A stretch of 64,000 nt of DNA. Origin: JAUSIF01 sp040901465. GTDB lineage: Bacteria; Pseudomonadota; Alphaproteobacteria; Rhizobiales; Xanthobacteraceae. Shown in pieces: positions 51,072-59,884 of the stretch. Numbering within the stretch: the stretch's first letter is position 1; the number at the start of each line of letters is the position of its first letter. Made by a program: the position numbers and the translations under genes. A model generated the notes under the pieces. That model was not told where the DNA came from, did no database searches, and saw only the letters and a program-made list of their open reading frames with translations. Where the stretch lies: contig JBBDYN010000020.1 in the NCBI GenBank assembly GCA_040901465.1, forward strand, positions 62,001 to 126,000, read 5' to 3'.

Positions 51072-52622
51072 GTGCCGAGCGTTGCCATCGTCCAATCGAC
51101 CGAGCCCCGCCCGCAACCTGCGCCGGCCGCGCCGAGCCGCGGTACCGAGCCGTTTTCCGATTTGCTCGACAGCGCCGCCAATGCGCGTAGCGGGCAGGAC
51201 GAGGCGCCGCCGAAGCAGACCAAGCGCTCGGAACCGTCGGCGCCGCCCGCGCGTGGAAAATCGCGCGCGGAGTCGGTGGCGCGCGGCGACACGCCCGGGA
51301 AGGCGTGCGCGGACGAGACGCGCGGCCAGGACGCGCCGGAGTGCGTTTCCGGCGAGCAAACCGTTTTCTCGATTGAAGACGGCGATGCGCCCGAGGCCGG
51401 CAATGCCGATGCGGACGCGCCGAAGGCAACAACGATTGCAACGTCGGTGACCGGAGAGACGGAAATTGCCGAGAACGTAGCCGCGACCGGCATCACGGAA
51501 GTCGACACGGACACGCCGGTCGGCGACCAAGAGACTGCGGACAATCCGGACGGCGAAGCCGAGGTTGCCGGTACTATGCCTTTAGAGGCCATCGCCGTCG
51601 TGAAAAACGTCGCACCCGACGCGCCGGTTGAAATTGCCACGACTGCCGTCGCGCCGGAGGGCGAGGCACAGATCGCACCGTCGAACACGCCGAAAGCGAC
51701 CGCCACACCAGCAGATGCGGAAGCCGCGCCGCCTACTGCCGTCGCGGCGCCGCAGGTTGCGACGACAAAATCCGCACCGACGATTGTGACCGATCAATCA
51801 GCCGAGGCGGAGCCTGTGAGCCTTGAGCCGGTACAGGCAAACAACAGCCGCACTGCCAACACGAACTCGACGCAAACCCAAACGCCGCAGCCGGCGCCGA
51901 CGCAGCCAACAGCGACAATTCCGGCCGACGCCAAGTCAGCCGCCACGAGCGATCCCGATTCGCAATTCCCGCAGCAACCCACTGCTCCACAAGCCGATCA
52001 ATTGAAGCCGCAGCAGGCGAATGCTTCACGTCCGCCTGAAGCGCCCAGTCTCCCGGCACCTACCGCTGACGCTTCCGCGCCCAAGATTCAGATCAACACG
52101 GCGGCGCCAGCCGTTACGCCCGAGCCCGTACGGGCGCTCGCGGCGAGCCTCAATCCTGCGAGCCTGCACGCGGCGAACGTCAATGAGCCGAATCCGGTGC
52201 CGCTCACCGGAACCGCGCTTGCCGTCGAGATCGTCAGCCGCATGCGCGACGGCCTGAAGCGGTTCGATATCCGCCTCGATCCGCCGGAACTTGGGCGCGT
52301 CGATGTGCGGCTTGAAGTCGACCGCAACGGCCATGCCACGACGCGGCTCACGGTCGACCGGCCGGAAACGCTCGATCTCCTGCAGCGCGATGCGCGCGGG
52401 CTGGAACGGGCGCTGCAACAGGCCGGCCTGAAGACCGATCAGGGCGGCCTTGAATTCACGCTGCGGCAGCAGACGAATGACGCGGCGACTGACGGCCGTC
52501 CCGGCTCGTCTGAGCCGCGGCCCGATCTTCTTGCCGGCGATGAGGTCGAGCGGATCGAAGCAGTGATCGAAGGCTACAGGTCCGCCGCGCACGCGCGCGG
52601 CGGCGTGGATATCCGGATCTAG
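51072..52622 (+). CDS. fliK: flagellar hook-length control protein FliK
   Basis: Protein of 516 residues. Residues 1 to about 370 form a long, low-complexity ruler region rich in Ala, Pro, Thr, Glu and Gln, with no fold visible. The C-terminal domain (about 385-480) has the FliK hook-length pattern RFDIRLDPPELGRVDVRLEVDRNGHATTRLTVDRPETLDLLQRDARGLERALQQAGLK. It is measured out during hook growth and switches the export apparatus to filament substrates. GTG 51072 starts the gene; flgD follows after nine bases. Confidence 0.88.
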   Translation: MPSVAIVQSTEPRPQPAPAAPSRGTEPFSDLLDSAANARSGQDEAPPKQTKRSEPSAPPARGKSRAESVARGDTPGKACADETRGQDAPECVSGEQTVFSIEDGDAPEAGNADADAPKATTIATSVTGETEIAENVAATGITEVDTDTPVGDQETADNPDGEAEVAGTMPLEAIAVVKNVAPDAPVEIATTAVAPEGEAQIAPSNTPKATATPADAEAAPPTAVAAPQVATTKSAPTIVTDQSAEAEPVSLEPVQANNSRTANTNSTQTQTPQPAPTQPTATIPADAKSAATSDPDSQFPQQPTAPQADQLKPQQANASRPPEAPSLPAPTADASAPKIQINTAAPAVTPEPVRALAASLNPASLHAANVNEPNPVPLTGTALAVEIVSRMRDGLKRFDIRLDPPELGRVDVRLEVDRNGHATTRLTVDRPETLDLLQRDARGLERALQQAGLKTDQGGLEFTLRQQTNDAATDGRPGSSEPRPDLLAGDEVERIEAVIEGYRSAAHARGGVDIRI

Positions 52623-52631
52623 GAGCGCGCC

Positions 52632-53366
52632 ATGGCGATCGAAGCCGTCAGTGGGGTCGGTTCCAGCACGAGCGGCACGGCGACAAGCCGTGCAATGCTC
52701 ACCGACAATTTCGAGACGTTCCTCACGCTGCTGACGACGCAGCTGCAGAACCAGAATCCGCTCGAGCCGCTCGACACCAACCAGTTCACCCAGCAGCTCG
52801 TTTCGTTCGCCGGCGTGGAACAACAGCTCCGCACCAACGACAATCTCGAGGCGCTAGTGAAGCTGTCCAAGGTCGGCCAGCAGGCGACGGCGCTGAGCTT
52901 CGTCGGACTGCACGTCACCGCCGAGGGCTCGACCAGCGAACTGCGCGATGGCCTCGCGGTCTGGTACCTGTCGTCGCCGGGCCCGGCGCAGGCGACGATC
53001 TCGGTCCAAGATGCAAATGGCAGCACGGTATTCACGGAGACGAAGACGCTCGATACGGGAACGCAGCCCTATCAATGGAACGGACGCACCTCGACCGGCT
53101 CCATTGCGCCGGCCGGCAGTTACAAGATCACGGTCACGGCGAAGGACGCGTCGGGCCAGCCGGTGACGGTGGGAACAAGCTTCTCCGGCGTCGTGGATCA
53201 GGTCGACGTGTCCGGCGACGAGCCGCTGCTGCTCATCGGCGCAACTCTGATCACAATGGATCAAATTCGTTCAGTGCAACGCCTGGTGCCTGCACCCGGC
53301 ACGGAGACGCCGGACAACCCCGACAACCCAGACAATCCGCCAGATTCGGAAACCCCGAGCACCTGA
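52632..53366 (+). CDS. flgD: flagellar hook assembly (capping) protein FlgD
   Basis: Protein of 244 residues. The N-terminal FlgD domain reads FLTLLTTQLQNQNPLEPLDTNQFTQQLVSFAGVEQQLRTNDNLEAL. It is followed by the FlgD Ig-like/FLIG domain (YLSSPGPAQATISVQDANGSTVFTETKTLDTG...YQWNGRTSTGSIAPAGSYKITVTAKDASG). The C-terminal tail contains a short DNPDNPDNP repeat that is not typical of FlgD. It forms the temporary cap on which hook subunits assemble. Confidence 0.93.
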   Translation: MAIEAVSGVGSSTSGTATSRAMLTDNFETFLTLLTTQLQNQNPLEPLDTNQFTQQLVSFAGVEQQLRTNDNLEALVKLSKVGQQATALSFVGLHVTAEGSTSELRDGLAVWYLSSPGPAQATISVQDANGSTVFTETKTLDTGTQPYQWNGRTSTGSIAPAGSYKITVTAKDASGQPVTVGTSFSGVVDQVDVSGDEPLLLIGATLITMDQIRSVQRLVPAPGTETPDNPDNPDNPPDSETPST

Positions 53367-53513
53367 CACGAACTCATTCGGCCGACCGTTTCTCTCCGGC
53401 CGTTAACCAATGCTTTCGTTTCTGCGCAAGGTTTTGGAAAGGGATACTTAGGGAAATGTTCATGCCTCGCCACTACGGTCGCACCATTATTGGTGTGTCG
53501 AGTGAGCGTACGC

Positions 53514-53789
53514 ATGACCGAGCCTCAACGCCCGAAGGTCAAATACGTCATCGGGCCGGACGGTAGTCCGCTGACCATTGCCGATCTGCCGCCGCCGAAT
53601 ACGAGGCGGTGGGTGATCCGGCGCAAGGCCGAGGTCGTCGCGGCCGTGCGCGGTGGGCTGTTGTCGCTCGAGGAAGCCTGTCAGCGCTACACGCTGACAG
53701 TGGAAGAGTTTCTCGCCTGGCAGCAGTCGATCGACAAGCACGGTCTTGCCGGTTTGCGCACGACGCGCATTCAGCAGTACCGGCAGTAA
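53514..53789 (+). CDS. sciP: SciP-type CtrA inhibitor (DUF1153)
   Basis: Small protein of 91 residues in the SciP family, which in alphaproteobacteria binds the cell-cycle regulator CtrA and blocks its promoter activation. The sequence KVKYVIGPDGSPLTIADLPPPNTRRWVIRRKAEVVAAVRGGLLSLEEACQRYTLTVEEFLAWQ covers nearly the whole conserved domain, with a helix-turn-helix-like C-terminal half. ATG 53514 gives the usual N-terminus (MTEPQRPKVKYV). Location beside flagellar genes fits its role in cell-cycle and motility control. Confidence 0.9.
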   Translation: MTEPQRPKVKYVIGPDGSPLTIADLPPPNTRRWVIRRKAEVVAAVRGGLLSLEEACQRYTLTVEEFLAWQQSIDKHGLAGLRTTRIQQYRQ

Positions 53790-53810
53790 CGCCGCGCGCA
53801 GCGGGTGCGT

Positions 53811-54659
53811 TCAGCTTCCCGCCAATCGCAAAATCAGAATTCCTCCGACAATGAGCACGAGCGCGACCCAGCGCTTGGGTCCGAACGGCTCGCCGAACAA
53901 GACTGCGCCGAGGATCGCCGCGAACAACACCGAGGTTTCGCGTAGCGCGGCGACGAGGCCGATGGGTGCCAGCGTCATCGCCCATAGCGCGATCGCGTAG
54001 GAAGCGAGCGCAAGGGCGCCGCCGCCGAGCGCGAACAGCCATGCCTTGCGGAGTTCCTCGACGAAGCGCGCGCCGCGAAACGCGAGCATCAACGGAAACA
54101 GCAGGATCGCGGTCGCGGCGAGCATCCAGGCGACATAGACGACGCCGCTGCCCGTGACACGTGCGCCAAGACCATCAATCAGCGTGTAAATGACGATGAT
54201 GCCGGTGTTTGTGAGCGCGCCCGCTGCGGTCGCGCCGGTGAGGCCGCCGCGCGCGAGCGCATCGGCGGAAAGTGCTACGATCCCGACCGCGATCGCGATC
54301 ACCGCAAGCCAGCCATTGAAGCCGAGCGTCTCGCCGATCAGGAGAAAGGCGAGAAGCGCGGTCGCTGGAGGCGCTGTACCGCGCGTCAACGGGTAGGCGA
54401 CGCCGAGATCGGCGGAGCGATAGGCGAAGGCAACCAAGGCGAAATAGGCCACATGGATCACGGCAGAGGCGGCGATATAGGGCCACGCCGCGGCTGGTGG
54501 AGCGGGCAGTGCCGCGATCAGGGGCAGCGCGACGAGCCCGGCGCCGATCGCAACCAGGGCCGCAGCCGAGAACTTGTCCTGCTGTGCCTTGATCAGCGCG
54601 TTCCAACTCGCATGGATCAGGGCGCCGAGGAGCACGGCGGCGAGGACAAAGCTGGTCAA
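53811..54659 (-). CDS. EamA/DMT-family transporter
   Basis: Integral membrane protein of 282 residues with ten predicted helices in two five-helix repeats, as in drug/metabolite transporters. Family segments: LGALIHASWNALIKAQQDK near the N-terminus, RSADLGVAYPLTRGTAPPATALLAFLLIGE in the first repeat and LRETSVLFAAILGAVLFGEPFGPKRWVALVLIVGGI in the second. Substrate unknown. Confidence 0.9.
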   Translation of the reverse strand: MTSFVLAAVLLGALIHASWNALIKAQQDKFSAAALVAIGAGLVALPLIAALPAPPAAAWPYIAASAVIHVAYFALVAFAYRSADLGVAYPLTRGTAPPATALLAFLLIGETLGFNGWLAVIAIAVGIVALSADALARGGLTGATAAGALTNTGIIVIYTLIDGLGARVTGSGVVYVAWMLAATAILLFPLMLAFRGARFVEELRKAWLFALGGGALALASYAIALWAMTLAPIGLVAALRETSVLFAAILGAVLFGEPFGPKRWVALVLIVGGILILRLAGS

Positions 54660-54782
54660 GAGATGCGGTCCATCGAGTCGGCGGGCAGGGCACTTCTATA
54701 GGCGTCCAGGGCGGCTTTGTCGCGCGGGTGCGGCCTTTCCGGCATTGCGGCGCGGGCTTATGCTGCATTTTGGACGGGAACC

Positions 54783-55343
54783 ATGGACGATTCCGGTAGC
54801 GCGAAGACGCCGAAGAAGCCGCTGCGCGAGGCGGTGCGGTCGGCGCGGATCGAGGCCGCGGAGCGGTCCGCGGTCATCGTGGAATTGCGCGACGCGGAAG
54901 CCGCGCGGCTGGAAATGCTGAACGACGCGCTCGAGCCCGTGTTCGCGGAAATCCCGGCCGAGCATCTCGAGCAATTCGATCGCGGACTCACCGGCGGCTC
55001 GCAGCCGCGGCTCTGGATCGACATGGTCGCGCACGTGGCTATGGGGCGCGACAAGCGCACCTACCGGCTCCTTCAGGACACGGTGCATGGGCGGCGCGTA
55101 CTGGCGGAATCGCTCGACATGCAGCCGATCGTCGCGGCGGTCACGCGCTACGTGGCGCGGCGGCTCGTGGCGCGCGAGCAGATGATCGCGGGCATGGCGT
55201 CTGAGCGGCCCGAGGGAGGAACGCGCATCTGGTCGAAGATCGCGACGCTCGCGGCCAGCAGGCGCCTCCTCACTTGGCTATTGTTTCTTCTCGGCATTGG
55301 AATCGGCGTCCTCGCGACGCTGATCGCAATGCGGGCCGGCTAA
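54783..55343 (+). CDS. conserved hypothetical protein with C-terminal membrane helix
   Basis: Protein of 186 residues without a recognised domain. The first half is charged and helical (REAVRSARIEAAERSAVIVELRDAEAARLEMLNDALEPVFAEIP). A well-ordered central part follows (LTGGSQPRLWIDMVAHVAMGRDKRTYRLLQDTVHGRRVLAES), then ITRYVA-like basic helices and a single C-terminal membrane helix LLTWLLFLLGIGIGVLATLIA. It looks like a tail-anchored inner-membrane protein. ATG 54783 was chosen; the frame open from 54717 has an unlikely N-terminus. Its stop overlaps the convergent phosphoesterase gene by four bases. Confidence 0.7.
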   Translation: MDDSGSAKTPKKPLREAVRSARIEAAERSAVIVELRDAEAARLEMLNDALEPVFAEIPAEHLEQFDRGLTGGSQPRLWIDMVAHVAMGRDKRTYRLLQDTVHGRRVLAESLDMQPIVAAVTRYVARRLVAREQMIAGMASERPEGGTRIWSKIATLAASRRLLTWLLFLLGIGIGVLATLIAMRAG

Positions 55344-56230
55344 ACACGCTCGATCAATTGGGTGCGCGCCAGCGTGGCAACTTTGCCACCGGCGCCCAGC
55401 CCGCGGGCTTCCATCTCGCAAGTCCAGCCGCCGGGTTTTCCGCCAATCCGATAGAGATTGTACGCGGCGGCGCCATGCTTGTCGCCGAATGGCGCCGACG
55501 CCGATGGAACCTGCAAGACCGGAATCGAGCGGCTTGGCCCGGGTATTTCGTTGCGTGCGGCCTTGTGGTCGTGACCGGAGAGTATCAATTCTGCGCCGCG
55601 CCGAGCGATGACCGCGCGGAAAGATTCCGCATCCTCGAGGCGCCGCAGCCAAGACCTGACGCCCGCGGGCGGATGATGAATGAGGACGATGCGGAAACAC
55701 TGCTGCGCCGGGAGTTCGGCGAGCAGCGCATCGAACCGCGCGAGTTGTTCGCTGCCAAGCCGTCCGGTAGCGAAGAACGGCAGCGTCGGCACCGCTGTCG
55801 ACAATCCGACGATCGCGATGGGCCCGCGCCGGCGCAGGAACGGAAACGGAAAATTGGTCGGCCGGTCACCGGCCAGATATTCGCGCCACGCGGAGAAAAA
55901 CATTTTCTCACTGCCGCGGACGTAGGCGTCGTGATTGCCGGGGATGACGCTGACGCGGTCCGGCGTGCCCAGGCGCGCTAAAAATTCACGCCCCTGCCGA
56001 TACTCGCCCGGCAGCGAGAGATTGGCCAGATCTCCCGTCATCGCGACGTGGTCCGGCTCGGCGGCCGCGATATCGCGCAGGATAGTGTCGAGCACGTCGC
56101 GCCGGTGGTGCGCGCCGCGGCGAAGCTGCCAGTTGAGATAGCCGGTGATGCGCTTGCCGATCAGTTCGGCGGGGCGGGGCTTCGGCAGCGGCGCCAAATG
56201 TGGATCGGAAAGATGAGCGAGGACGAACAT
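55340..56230 (-). CDS. metallophosphoesterase
   Basis: Calcineurin-like phosphoesterase of 296 residues. The metal-binding motifs are in the usual order: LSDPHLAP (D-x-H) at the N-terminus, MTGDLANL (GD), VIPGNHDAY (GNHD), LIHHPP (H) and LSGHDHKA (GHDH). Such enzymes hydrolyse phosphomonoesters or cyclic nucleotides (CpdA-like) and some act in lipid A biosynthesis (LpxI/LpxH-like); the sequence does not settle which. All ligands are intact. Confidence 0.9.
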   Translation of the reverse strand: MFVLAHLSDPHLAPLPKPRPAELIGKRITGYLNWQLRRGAHHRRDVLDTILRDIAAAEPDHVAMTGDLANLSLPGEYRQGREFLARLGTPDRVSVIPGNHDAYVRGSEKMFFSAWREYLAGDRPTNFPFPFLRRRGPIAIVGLSTAVPTLPFFATGRLGSEQLARFDALLAELPAQQCFRIVLIHHPPAGVRSWLRRLEDAESFRAVIARRGAELILSGHDHKAARNEIPGPSRSIPVLQVPSASAPFGDKHGAAAYNLYRIGGKPGGWTCEMEARGLGAGGKVATLARTQLIERV

Positions 56231-56236
56231 GGAGCG

Positions 56237-57193
56237 CTAGGCGCTTCCTATAAGGATGCCGGCGAGAAATACGATTGTCCCGCCGACGATGATCTGGAAC
56301 GTGGCGTTGAGAAACGGCGTATCCATATAGCGCCAGCGGATCCAGGAGATCGCGAGCAACTCGACGACTACGACCGCAACGGCGACGGCGGTTGCAATCC
56401 AGAAATCCGGAATGAGATAGGGCAGCGTGTGGCCGACCCCGCCGATGGTGGTCATCACGCCGGTCACGGTGCCGCGAATCCAGGGCGCGCCGCGGCCGGT
56501 GAGTGAACCATCGTCGGAAGCCGCCTCGGCGAACCCCATGGAGATGCCGGCGCCGACCGAAGCGGCCATGCCGACGAGAAATGTCTCCCAGGTCGAATGG
56601 GTAGCAAAGGCGGCGGCGAAAAGCGGCGCAAGCGTCGAGACCGAGCCGTCCATGAGGCCGATCAGTCCGGGCTGCACGTACTGAAGCAGGAACATACGGC
56701 GGGCGGTTTCATCTTCTCTTGCGCGCGCGTCCTTGGTGAGAATTTTCTCACCCAGTTTTTCGGCCAAGTCCTCGTGGCGGTCTTCGGCCTCGGCGAGGCG
56801 GATCAGGAGTTCGCGGATGGAAGCGTCGCGCGTGGTTTCCGCCGCCTTGCGGTAGAAGCGTGCTGTTTCGTATTCCATGTTCGCGGCGTACTTGCGCACT
56901 TCCTTCAGCCCCAGCGGGCGGACCAGCCAGAGCGGCCTGTGGCGGACAAAACCCTGCACATCCTGGCGCCGGAGCAGCGGCAGGTATTCGCCGAATTTCT
57001 CGCGGTATAGATCGAACAACATGGTGCGGTGGCGTATCTCCTCCGCCGCCATCTCTTCGAAGACTTTGGCGGAGTCGGGAAACTGCTCGCGCAGTCCCTC
57101 GGCAAAGCCGAGATAGATGCGGCTGTCTTCCTCCTCGTTGGAAATCGACAAGGCGAGGATTTCCTGTTCGGTCAGATCGGAGAATCGCTTCAT
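56237..57193 (-). CDS. mbfA: membrane-bound ferritin-type iron exporter MbfA
   Basis: Protein of 318 residues that joins a ferritin-like di-iron domain to a VIT1/CCC1 transporter domain. Ferritin-like residues include SNEEEDSRIYLGFAEGL, EEMAAEEIRHRTML, NMEYETARFYRKAAET and AEAEDRHEDLAEKLG, providing the expected Glu and His ligands in the first 150 residues. The C-terminal half has the CCC1 helices (PGLIGLMDGSVSTLAPLFAAA, GMAASVGAGISMGFAEAASDDG and two final helices). Known members export Fe(II) and protect from iron and peroxide stress. It follows the phosphoesterase start by six bases but precedes it on the transcript. Confidence 0.93.
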   Translation of the reverse strand: MKRFSDLTEQEILALSISNEEEDSRIYLGFAEGLREQFPDSAKVFEEMAAEEIRHRTMLFDLYREKFGEYLPLLRRQDVQGFVRHRPLWLVRPLGLKEVRKYAANMEYETARFYRKAAETTRDASIRELLIRLAEAEDRHEDLAEKLGEKILTKDARAREDETARRMFLLQYVQPGLIGLMDGSVSTLAPLFAAAFATHSTWETFLVGMAASVGAGISMGFAEAASDDGSLTGRGAPWIRGTVTGVMTTIGGVGHTLPYLIPDFWIATAVAVAVVVVELLAISWIRWRYMDTPFLNATFQIIVGGTIVFLAGILIGSA

Positions 57194-57309
57194 GGCTGGC
57201 TCATTTGGCTGGCGAAGCTTGATCCTTCATAGCGCGGATCGTGCAAAGTTTCTCAATACATTGGTGCCACGCTCAAGTGCGAATCGAACCGCGATTTTCG
57301 GGCTTGCCG

Positions 57310-57756
57310 ATGCTGAATCGCCTATTGCATTTCTACTGGGGCTTCGCGCGCGGGCTCACGGTCGGCGTGCGCGGCGCGGTGCTGGACGGGAACGGCAAGG
57401 TGCTCCTCGTGCGGCACGGCTACGCGCCGGGCTGGCATTTGCCGGGCGGCGGGGTGGAGCCGGGGGAGTCGTTCGCCGACGCGCTCGCGCGCGAGTTGGA
57501 AGAGGAAGGGAACGTCGTGTTGAAGGGCGTTCCGCAATTGCACGGCGTGTTCCAGAACATCGGCGTCTCGCGGCGCGATCATGTAGCGGTGTTCATCGTG
57601 CGCGAATTCGAGTGGAAGGGACCGAAGCCGCCGGGAATAGAAATTCGCGAAGCGGCATTCTTCCCCGTTGGCCAACTAGCCGACGGGGCGACAACGGGTA
57701 CAAGGCGGCGGCTGGAGGAAATTCTGCACGGCGCGGCGACGAGCGCGCTCTGGTGA
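57310..57756 (+). CDS. Nudix hydrolase
   Basis: Protein of 148 residues with a complete Nudix box: GGGVEPGESFADALARELEEEGNV fits GX5EX7REUXEEXGU. Its family hydrolyses nucleoside diphosphates linked to another moiety. ATG 57310 gives MLNRLLHFYWGFARG, and the earlier frame from 57241 is not convincing. The N-terminal hydrophobic segment is short and probably not a membrane helix. Substrate unknown. Confidence 0.88.
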   Translation: MLNRLLHFYWGFARGLTVGVRGAVLDGNGKVLLVRHGYAPGWHLPGGGVEPGESFADALARELEEEGNVVLKGVPQLHGVFQNIGVSRRDHVAVFIVREFEWKGPKPPGIEIREAAFFPVGQLADGATTGTRRRLEEILHGAATSALW

Positions 57757-57954
57757 GCGGGCGGCAGGCTCTTCAAGCTGGTTGAGAGAAGCTATTCGCA
57801 GGGCGATTCAATCGGACGTCGTGACTTGCGCGAACCCGTCTTGGCGCCGGGGACGAATTCTTGAGTCTTTTCATTGGCGTGGAGCCGTCCGCGCGAGCTC
57901 GGACGCCGCGTCTGCGGACTTCCGAGATCGGATCGGCGCAGTTGAGAACTTGAT

Positions 57955-58968
57955 TCAACCGGCGCGCACCCGCGCCGGTGCGGCCTCGGCCCTGTCGAAG
58001 CGGGCGCGGTCGTGCGGCGCATCGAAGTCGAGCTCGGGGCCGAGCGGGATGATGCCGGCGGGATTGAGCCGGCCGAGGCGATAATAGCCGCGCTTGATAT
58101 GATCGATGCGCACGGTCTCGGCCACGCCCGGCACTTGATAGAGGTCGCGCAGGTAGTTGGAGAGGTTGGGATAGTCCTTGATGCGGCGCCGATTGCATTT
58201 GAAGTGGCTGTAATAGACCGCGTCGAAGCGGATCAACGTCGTGAAAGCGCGCCAGTCGGCTTCGGTCTGCCGGTCGCCGGCGAGATAGCGCTGCCGCGAC
58301 AGGCGCTCCTCCATCGCGTCGAGTGCCTCGAACACGTCGCGGAAGGCTTCGTCATAGGCCGACTGCGACGTGGCGAAGCCAGCGCCGTACACGCCGTTGT
58401 TGAACTGCGGATAGACCCAGCCATTGACCACGTCGATCTCGGCGCGAAGCGCGGCCGGATAGTAATCCTGTTTCGCGTCGGTGAAGGCGTCAAACGCAGA
58501 ATTGAGCATGCGGATGATTTCGGACGACTCGTTGTTCACGATCGCCTTCTTCTGCTTGTCCCAGAGCACTGGCACCGTGACGCGGCCCGTGTAGTGAGGC
58601 TTGGCGAGGAGATAAATTTCGCCGAGCACCTTCTTGCCGTTCACAGAGTCAGTCGCGGTGTCGGGATCGTCGCCGAATTCCCAGCCGCGCGGACCCATGG
58701 TCGGCAACAGGATCGAAAGCGAGATCGCGTCCTCGAGCTGCTTCAGCTTGCGGAAGATGAGGGTGCGATGCGCCCAGGGGCAATTGTAATTGACATAGAG
58801 GTGGTAGCGGCCGGGCTCGGCCATAAAACCACCTTTGCCGGTGGGGCCGGGCGAGCCGTCCGGCGTCACCCAATTGCGGAACAACGAGTCCTCGCGGACG
58901 AAGCGGCCGCCGGATTTCTCCGTGTCGTACCAGGTGTCGTGCCAGGCGCCGTCGACGAACAGACCCAT
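57955..58968 (-). CDS. glutathionyl-hydroquinone reductase (GST Xi class), copy 1
   Basis: Enzyme of 337 residues that removes glutathione from glutathionyl-hydroquinones. The active site CPWAHR has its nucleophile at Cys63. Typical blocks are RYHLYVNYNCPWAHRTLIFRKLKQLEDAISLS, PVLWDKQKKAIVNNESSEIIRMLNSAFD, NNGVYGAGFATSQSAYDEA and LPLTEADW-like DRQTEADWRAFTTLIRFDAVYYSHFKCN, all of the YqjG/PcpF/ECM4 family. ATG 58968 is right because AAGGAG precedes it by seven bases, whereas the TTG at 58983 would sit on that sequence. A paralogue lies about 1 kb away. Confidence 0.92.
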   Translation of the reverse strand: MGLFVDGAWHDTWYDTEKSGGRFVREDSLFRNWVTPDGSPGPTGKGGFMAEPGRYHLYVNYNCPWAHRTLIFRKLKQLEDAISLSILLPTMGPRGWEFGDDPDTATDSVNGKKVLGEIYLLAKPHYTGRVTVPVLWDKQKKAIVNNESSEIIRMLNSAFDAFTDAKQDYYPAALRAEIDVVNGWVYPQFNNGVYGAGFATSQSAYDEAFRDVFEALDAMEERLSRQRYLAGDRQTEADWRAFTTLIRFDAVYYSHFKCNRRRIKDYPNLSNYLRDLYQVPGVAETVRIDHIKRGYYRLGRLNPAGIIPLGPELDFDAPHDRARFDRAEAAPARVRAG

Positions 58969-58996
58969 TTCCGTCTCCTTCAAGATCGTAAATCGA

Positions 58997-59749
58997 CTAA
59001 CGCGCCTCGATCATTACTTGCGTGCGGAGATAGGGGTAGTCATTTCTACGGGTAAGCGTGAAGCGATAGCGTGCCGCCCATTCCGCGATAAACTTGAACG
59101 GATAGCCAAAGTCTTTCTCGGTTTTACGCGTGAACGTCTCGGTTTCTTTGAATGTAAAGAAGAAGCGCGATCGATCGTGCATGATCGTTCGGATATTCGC
59201 CAAACACTCTTCGATTTGCTCCGCCGGGAGGTGCGAAAATACGGAAAAAGCAAGAATATAGTCGAACACTTGTCCGGCGAGACGTTCAAATCGAAGATTC
59301 TTTTCAGCGTTCACGAACAGACGAGGGGACTTGGCGTTCAAGCCCTCCTTGGAAACTAGACCGCGAGCGTACGCAACGGCGGCGGGCGAAAGATCAAAGC
59401 CAGTGTAGCGAGCGGGCTCAAGATATCGAATGAAATGGCGACCGGCGCGAAGAGTGCCGCAGCCGATGTCCAGCAAAGTGTGGTGCGGAAGGAGTCCGTT
59501 CTGACGCAGATAATCAAGTTGTTTCTCGCCCTGTTGTTGCCAGTCACTGCTGCCCACGGCTCGATGAGGATCCGCAGCGACGCGTAGATCCGTGTGCGCG
59601 GCGTAGGCGTCCAAGTACGGCATGGTCTGGTACAGCTCTCGCACGGAGGCGGGGTCGAGCGAGGATCGCGACGGCTGCGCCTTCGCGCGATTGAGTATGG
59701 CTAGACGCGCGAGCAATCTTGCGAGCTTGGAAGTCGGACGGTTTAACAA
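58997..59749 (-). CDS. class I SAM-dependent methyltransferase of divergent composition
   Basis: Methyltransferase of 250 residues: motif I LLDIGCGTLRAGRHF near residues 92-106, FDLSPAAVAYARG, VFDYILAFSVFSHLPAEQIEECLANI and a C-terminal Arg/Tyr-rich strand. The IGCGTLRAG form occurs in methyltransferases of polysaccharide and lipopeptide loci. The DNA is clearly less GC-rich than the two hydroquinone-reductase genes on either side, suggesting insertion from elsewhere. The start is a TTG at 59749 and is uncertain. Substrate unknown. Confidence 0.78.
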   Translation of the reverse strand: MLNRPTSKLARLLARLAILNRAKAQPSRSSLDPASVRELYQTMPYLDAYAAHTDLRVAADPHRAVGSSDWQQQGEKQLDYLRQNGLLPHHTLLDIGCGTLRAGRHFIRYLEPARYTGFDLSPAAVAYARGLVSKEGLNAKSPRLFVNAEKNLRFERLAGQVFDYILAFSVFSHLPAEQIEECLANIRTIMHDRSRFFFTFKETETFTRKTEKDFGYPFKFIAEWAARYRFTLTRRNDYPYLRTQVMIEAR

Positions 59750-59884
59750 GAGTGGAACCTCATGACGACGTGTGCCCGACCCTACAGCGGCCGGCGCGTC
59801 GCTACGAGACCCCGAATGTGGCGTCGTTCGTAAGCGCGCGGGCCCGTTCGGTTTCGTGCCGCTGGCGCGACGGATCGGCGCGAT

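Noticed and set aside
57194..57309. Irr- or Fur-type iron box between mbfA and the Nudix gene
   Set aside because: mbfA relatives often have one, but no clear TTTAGAA-type inverted repeat could be found in the 116 bases.
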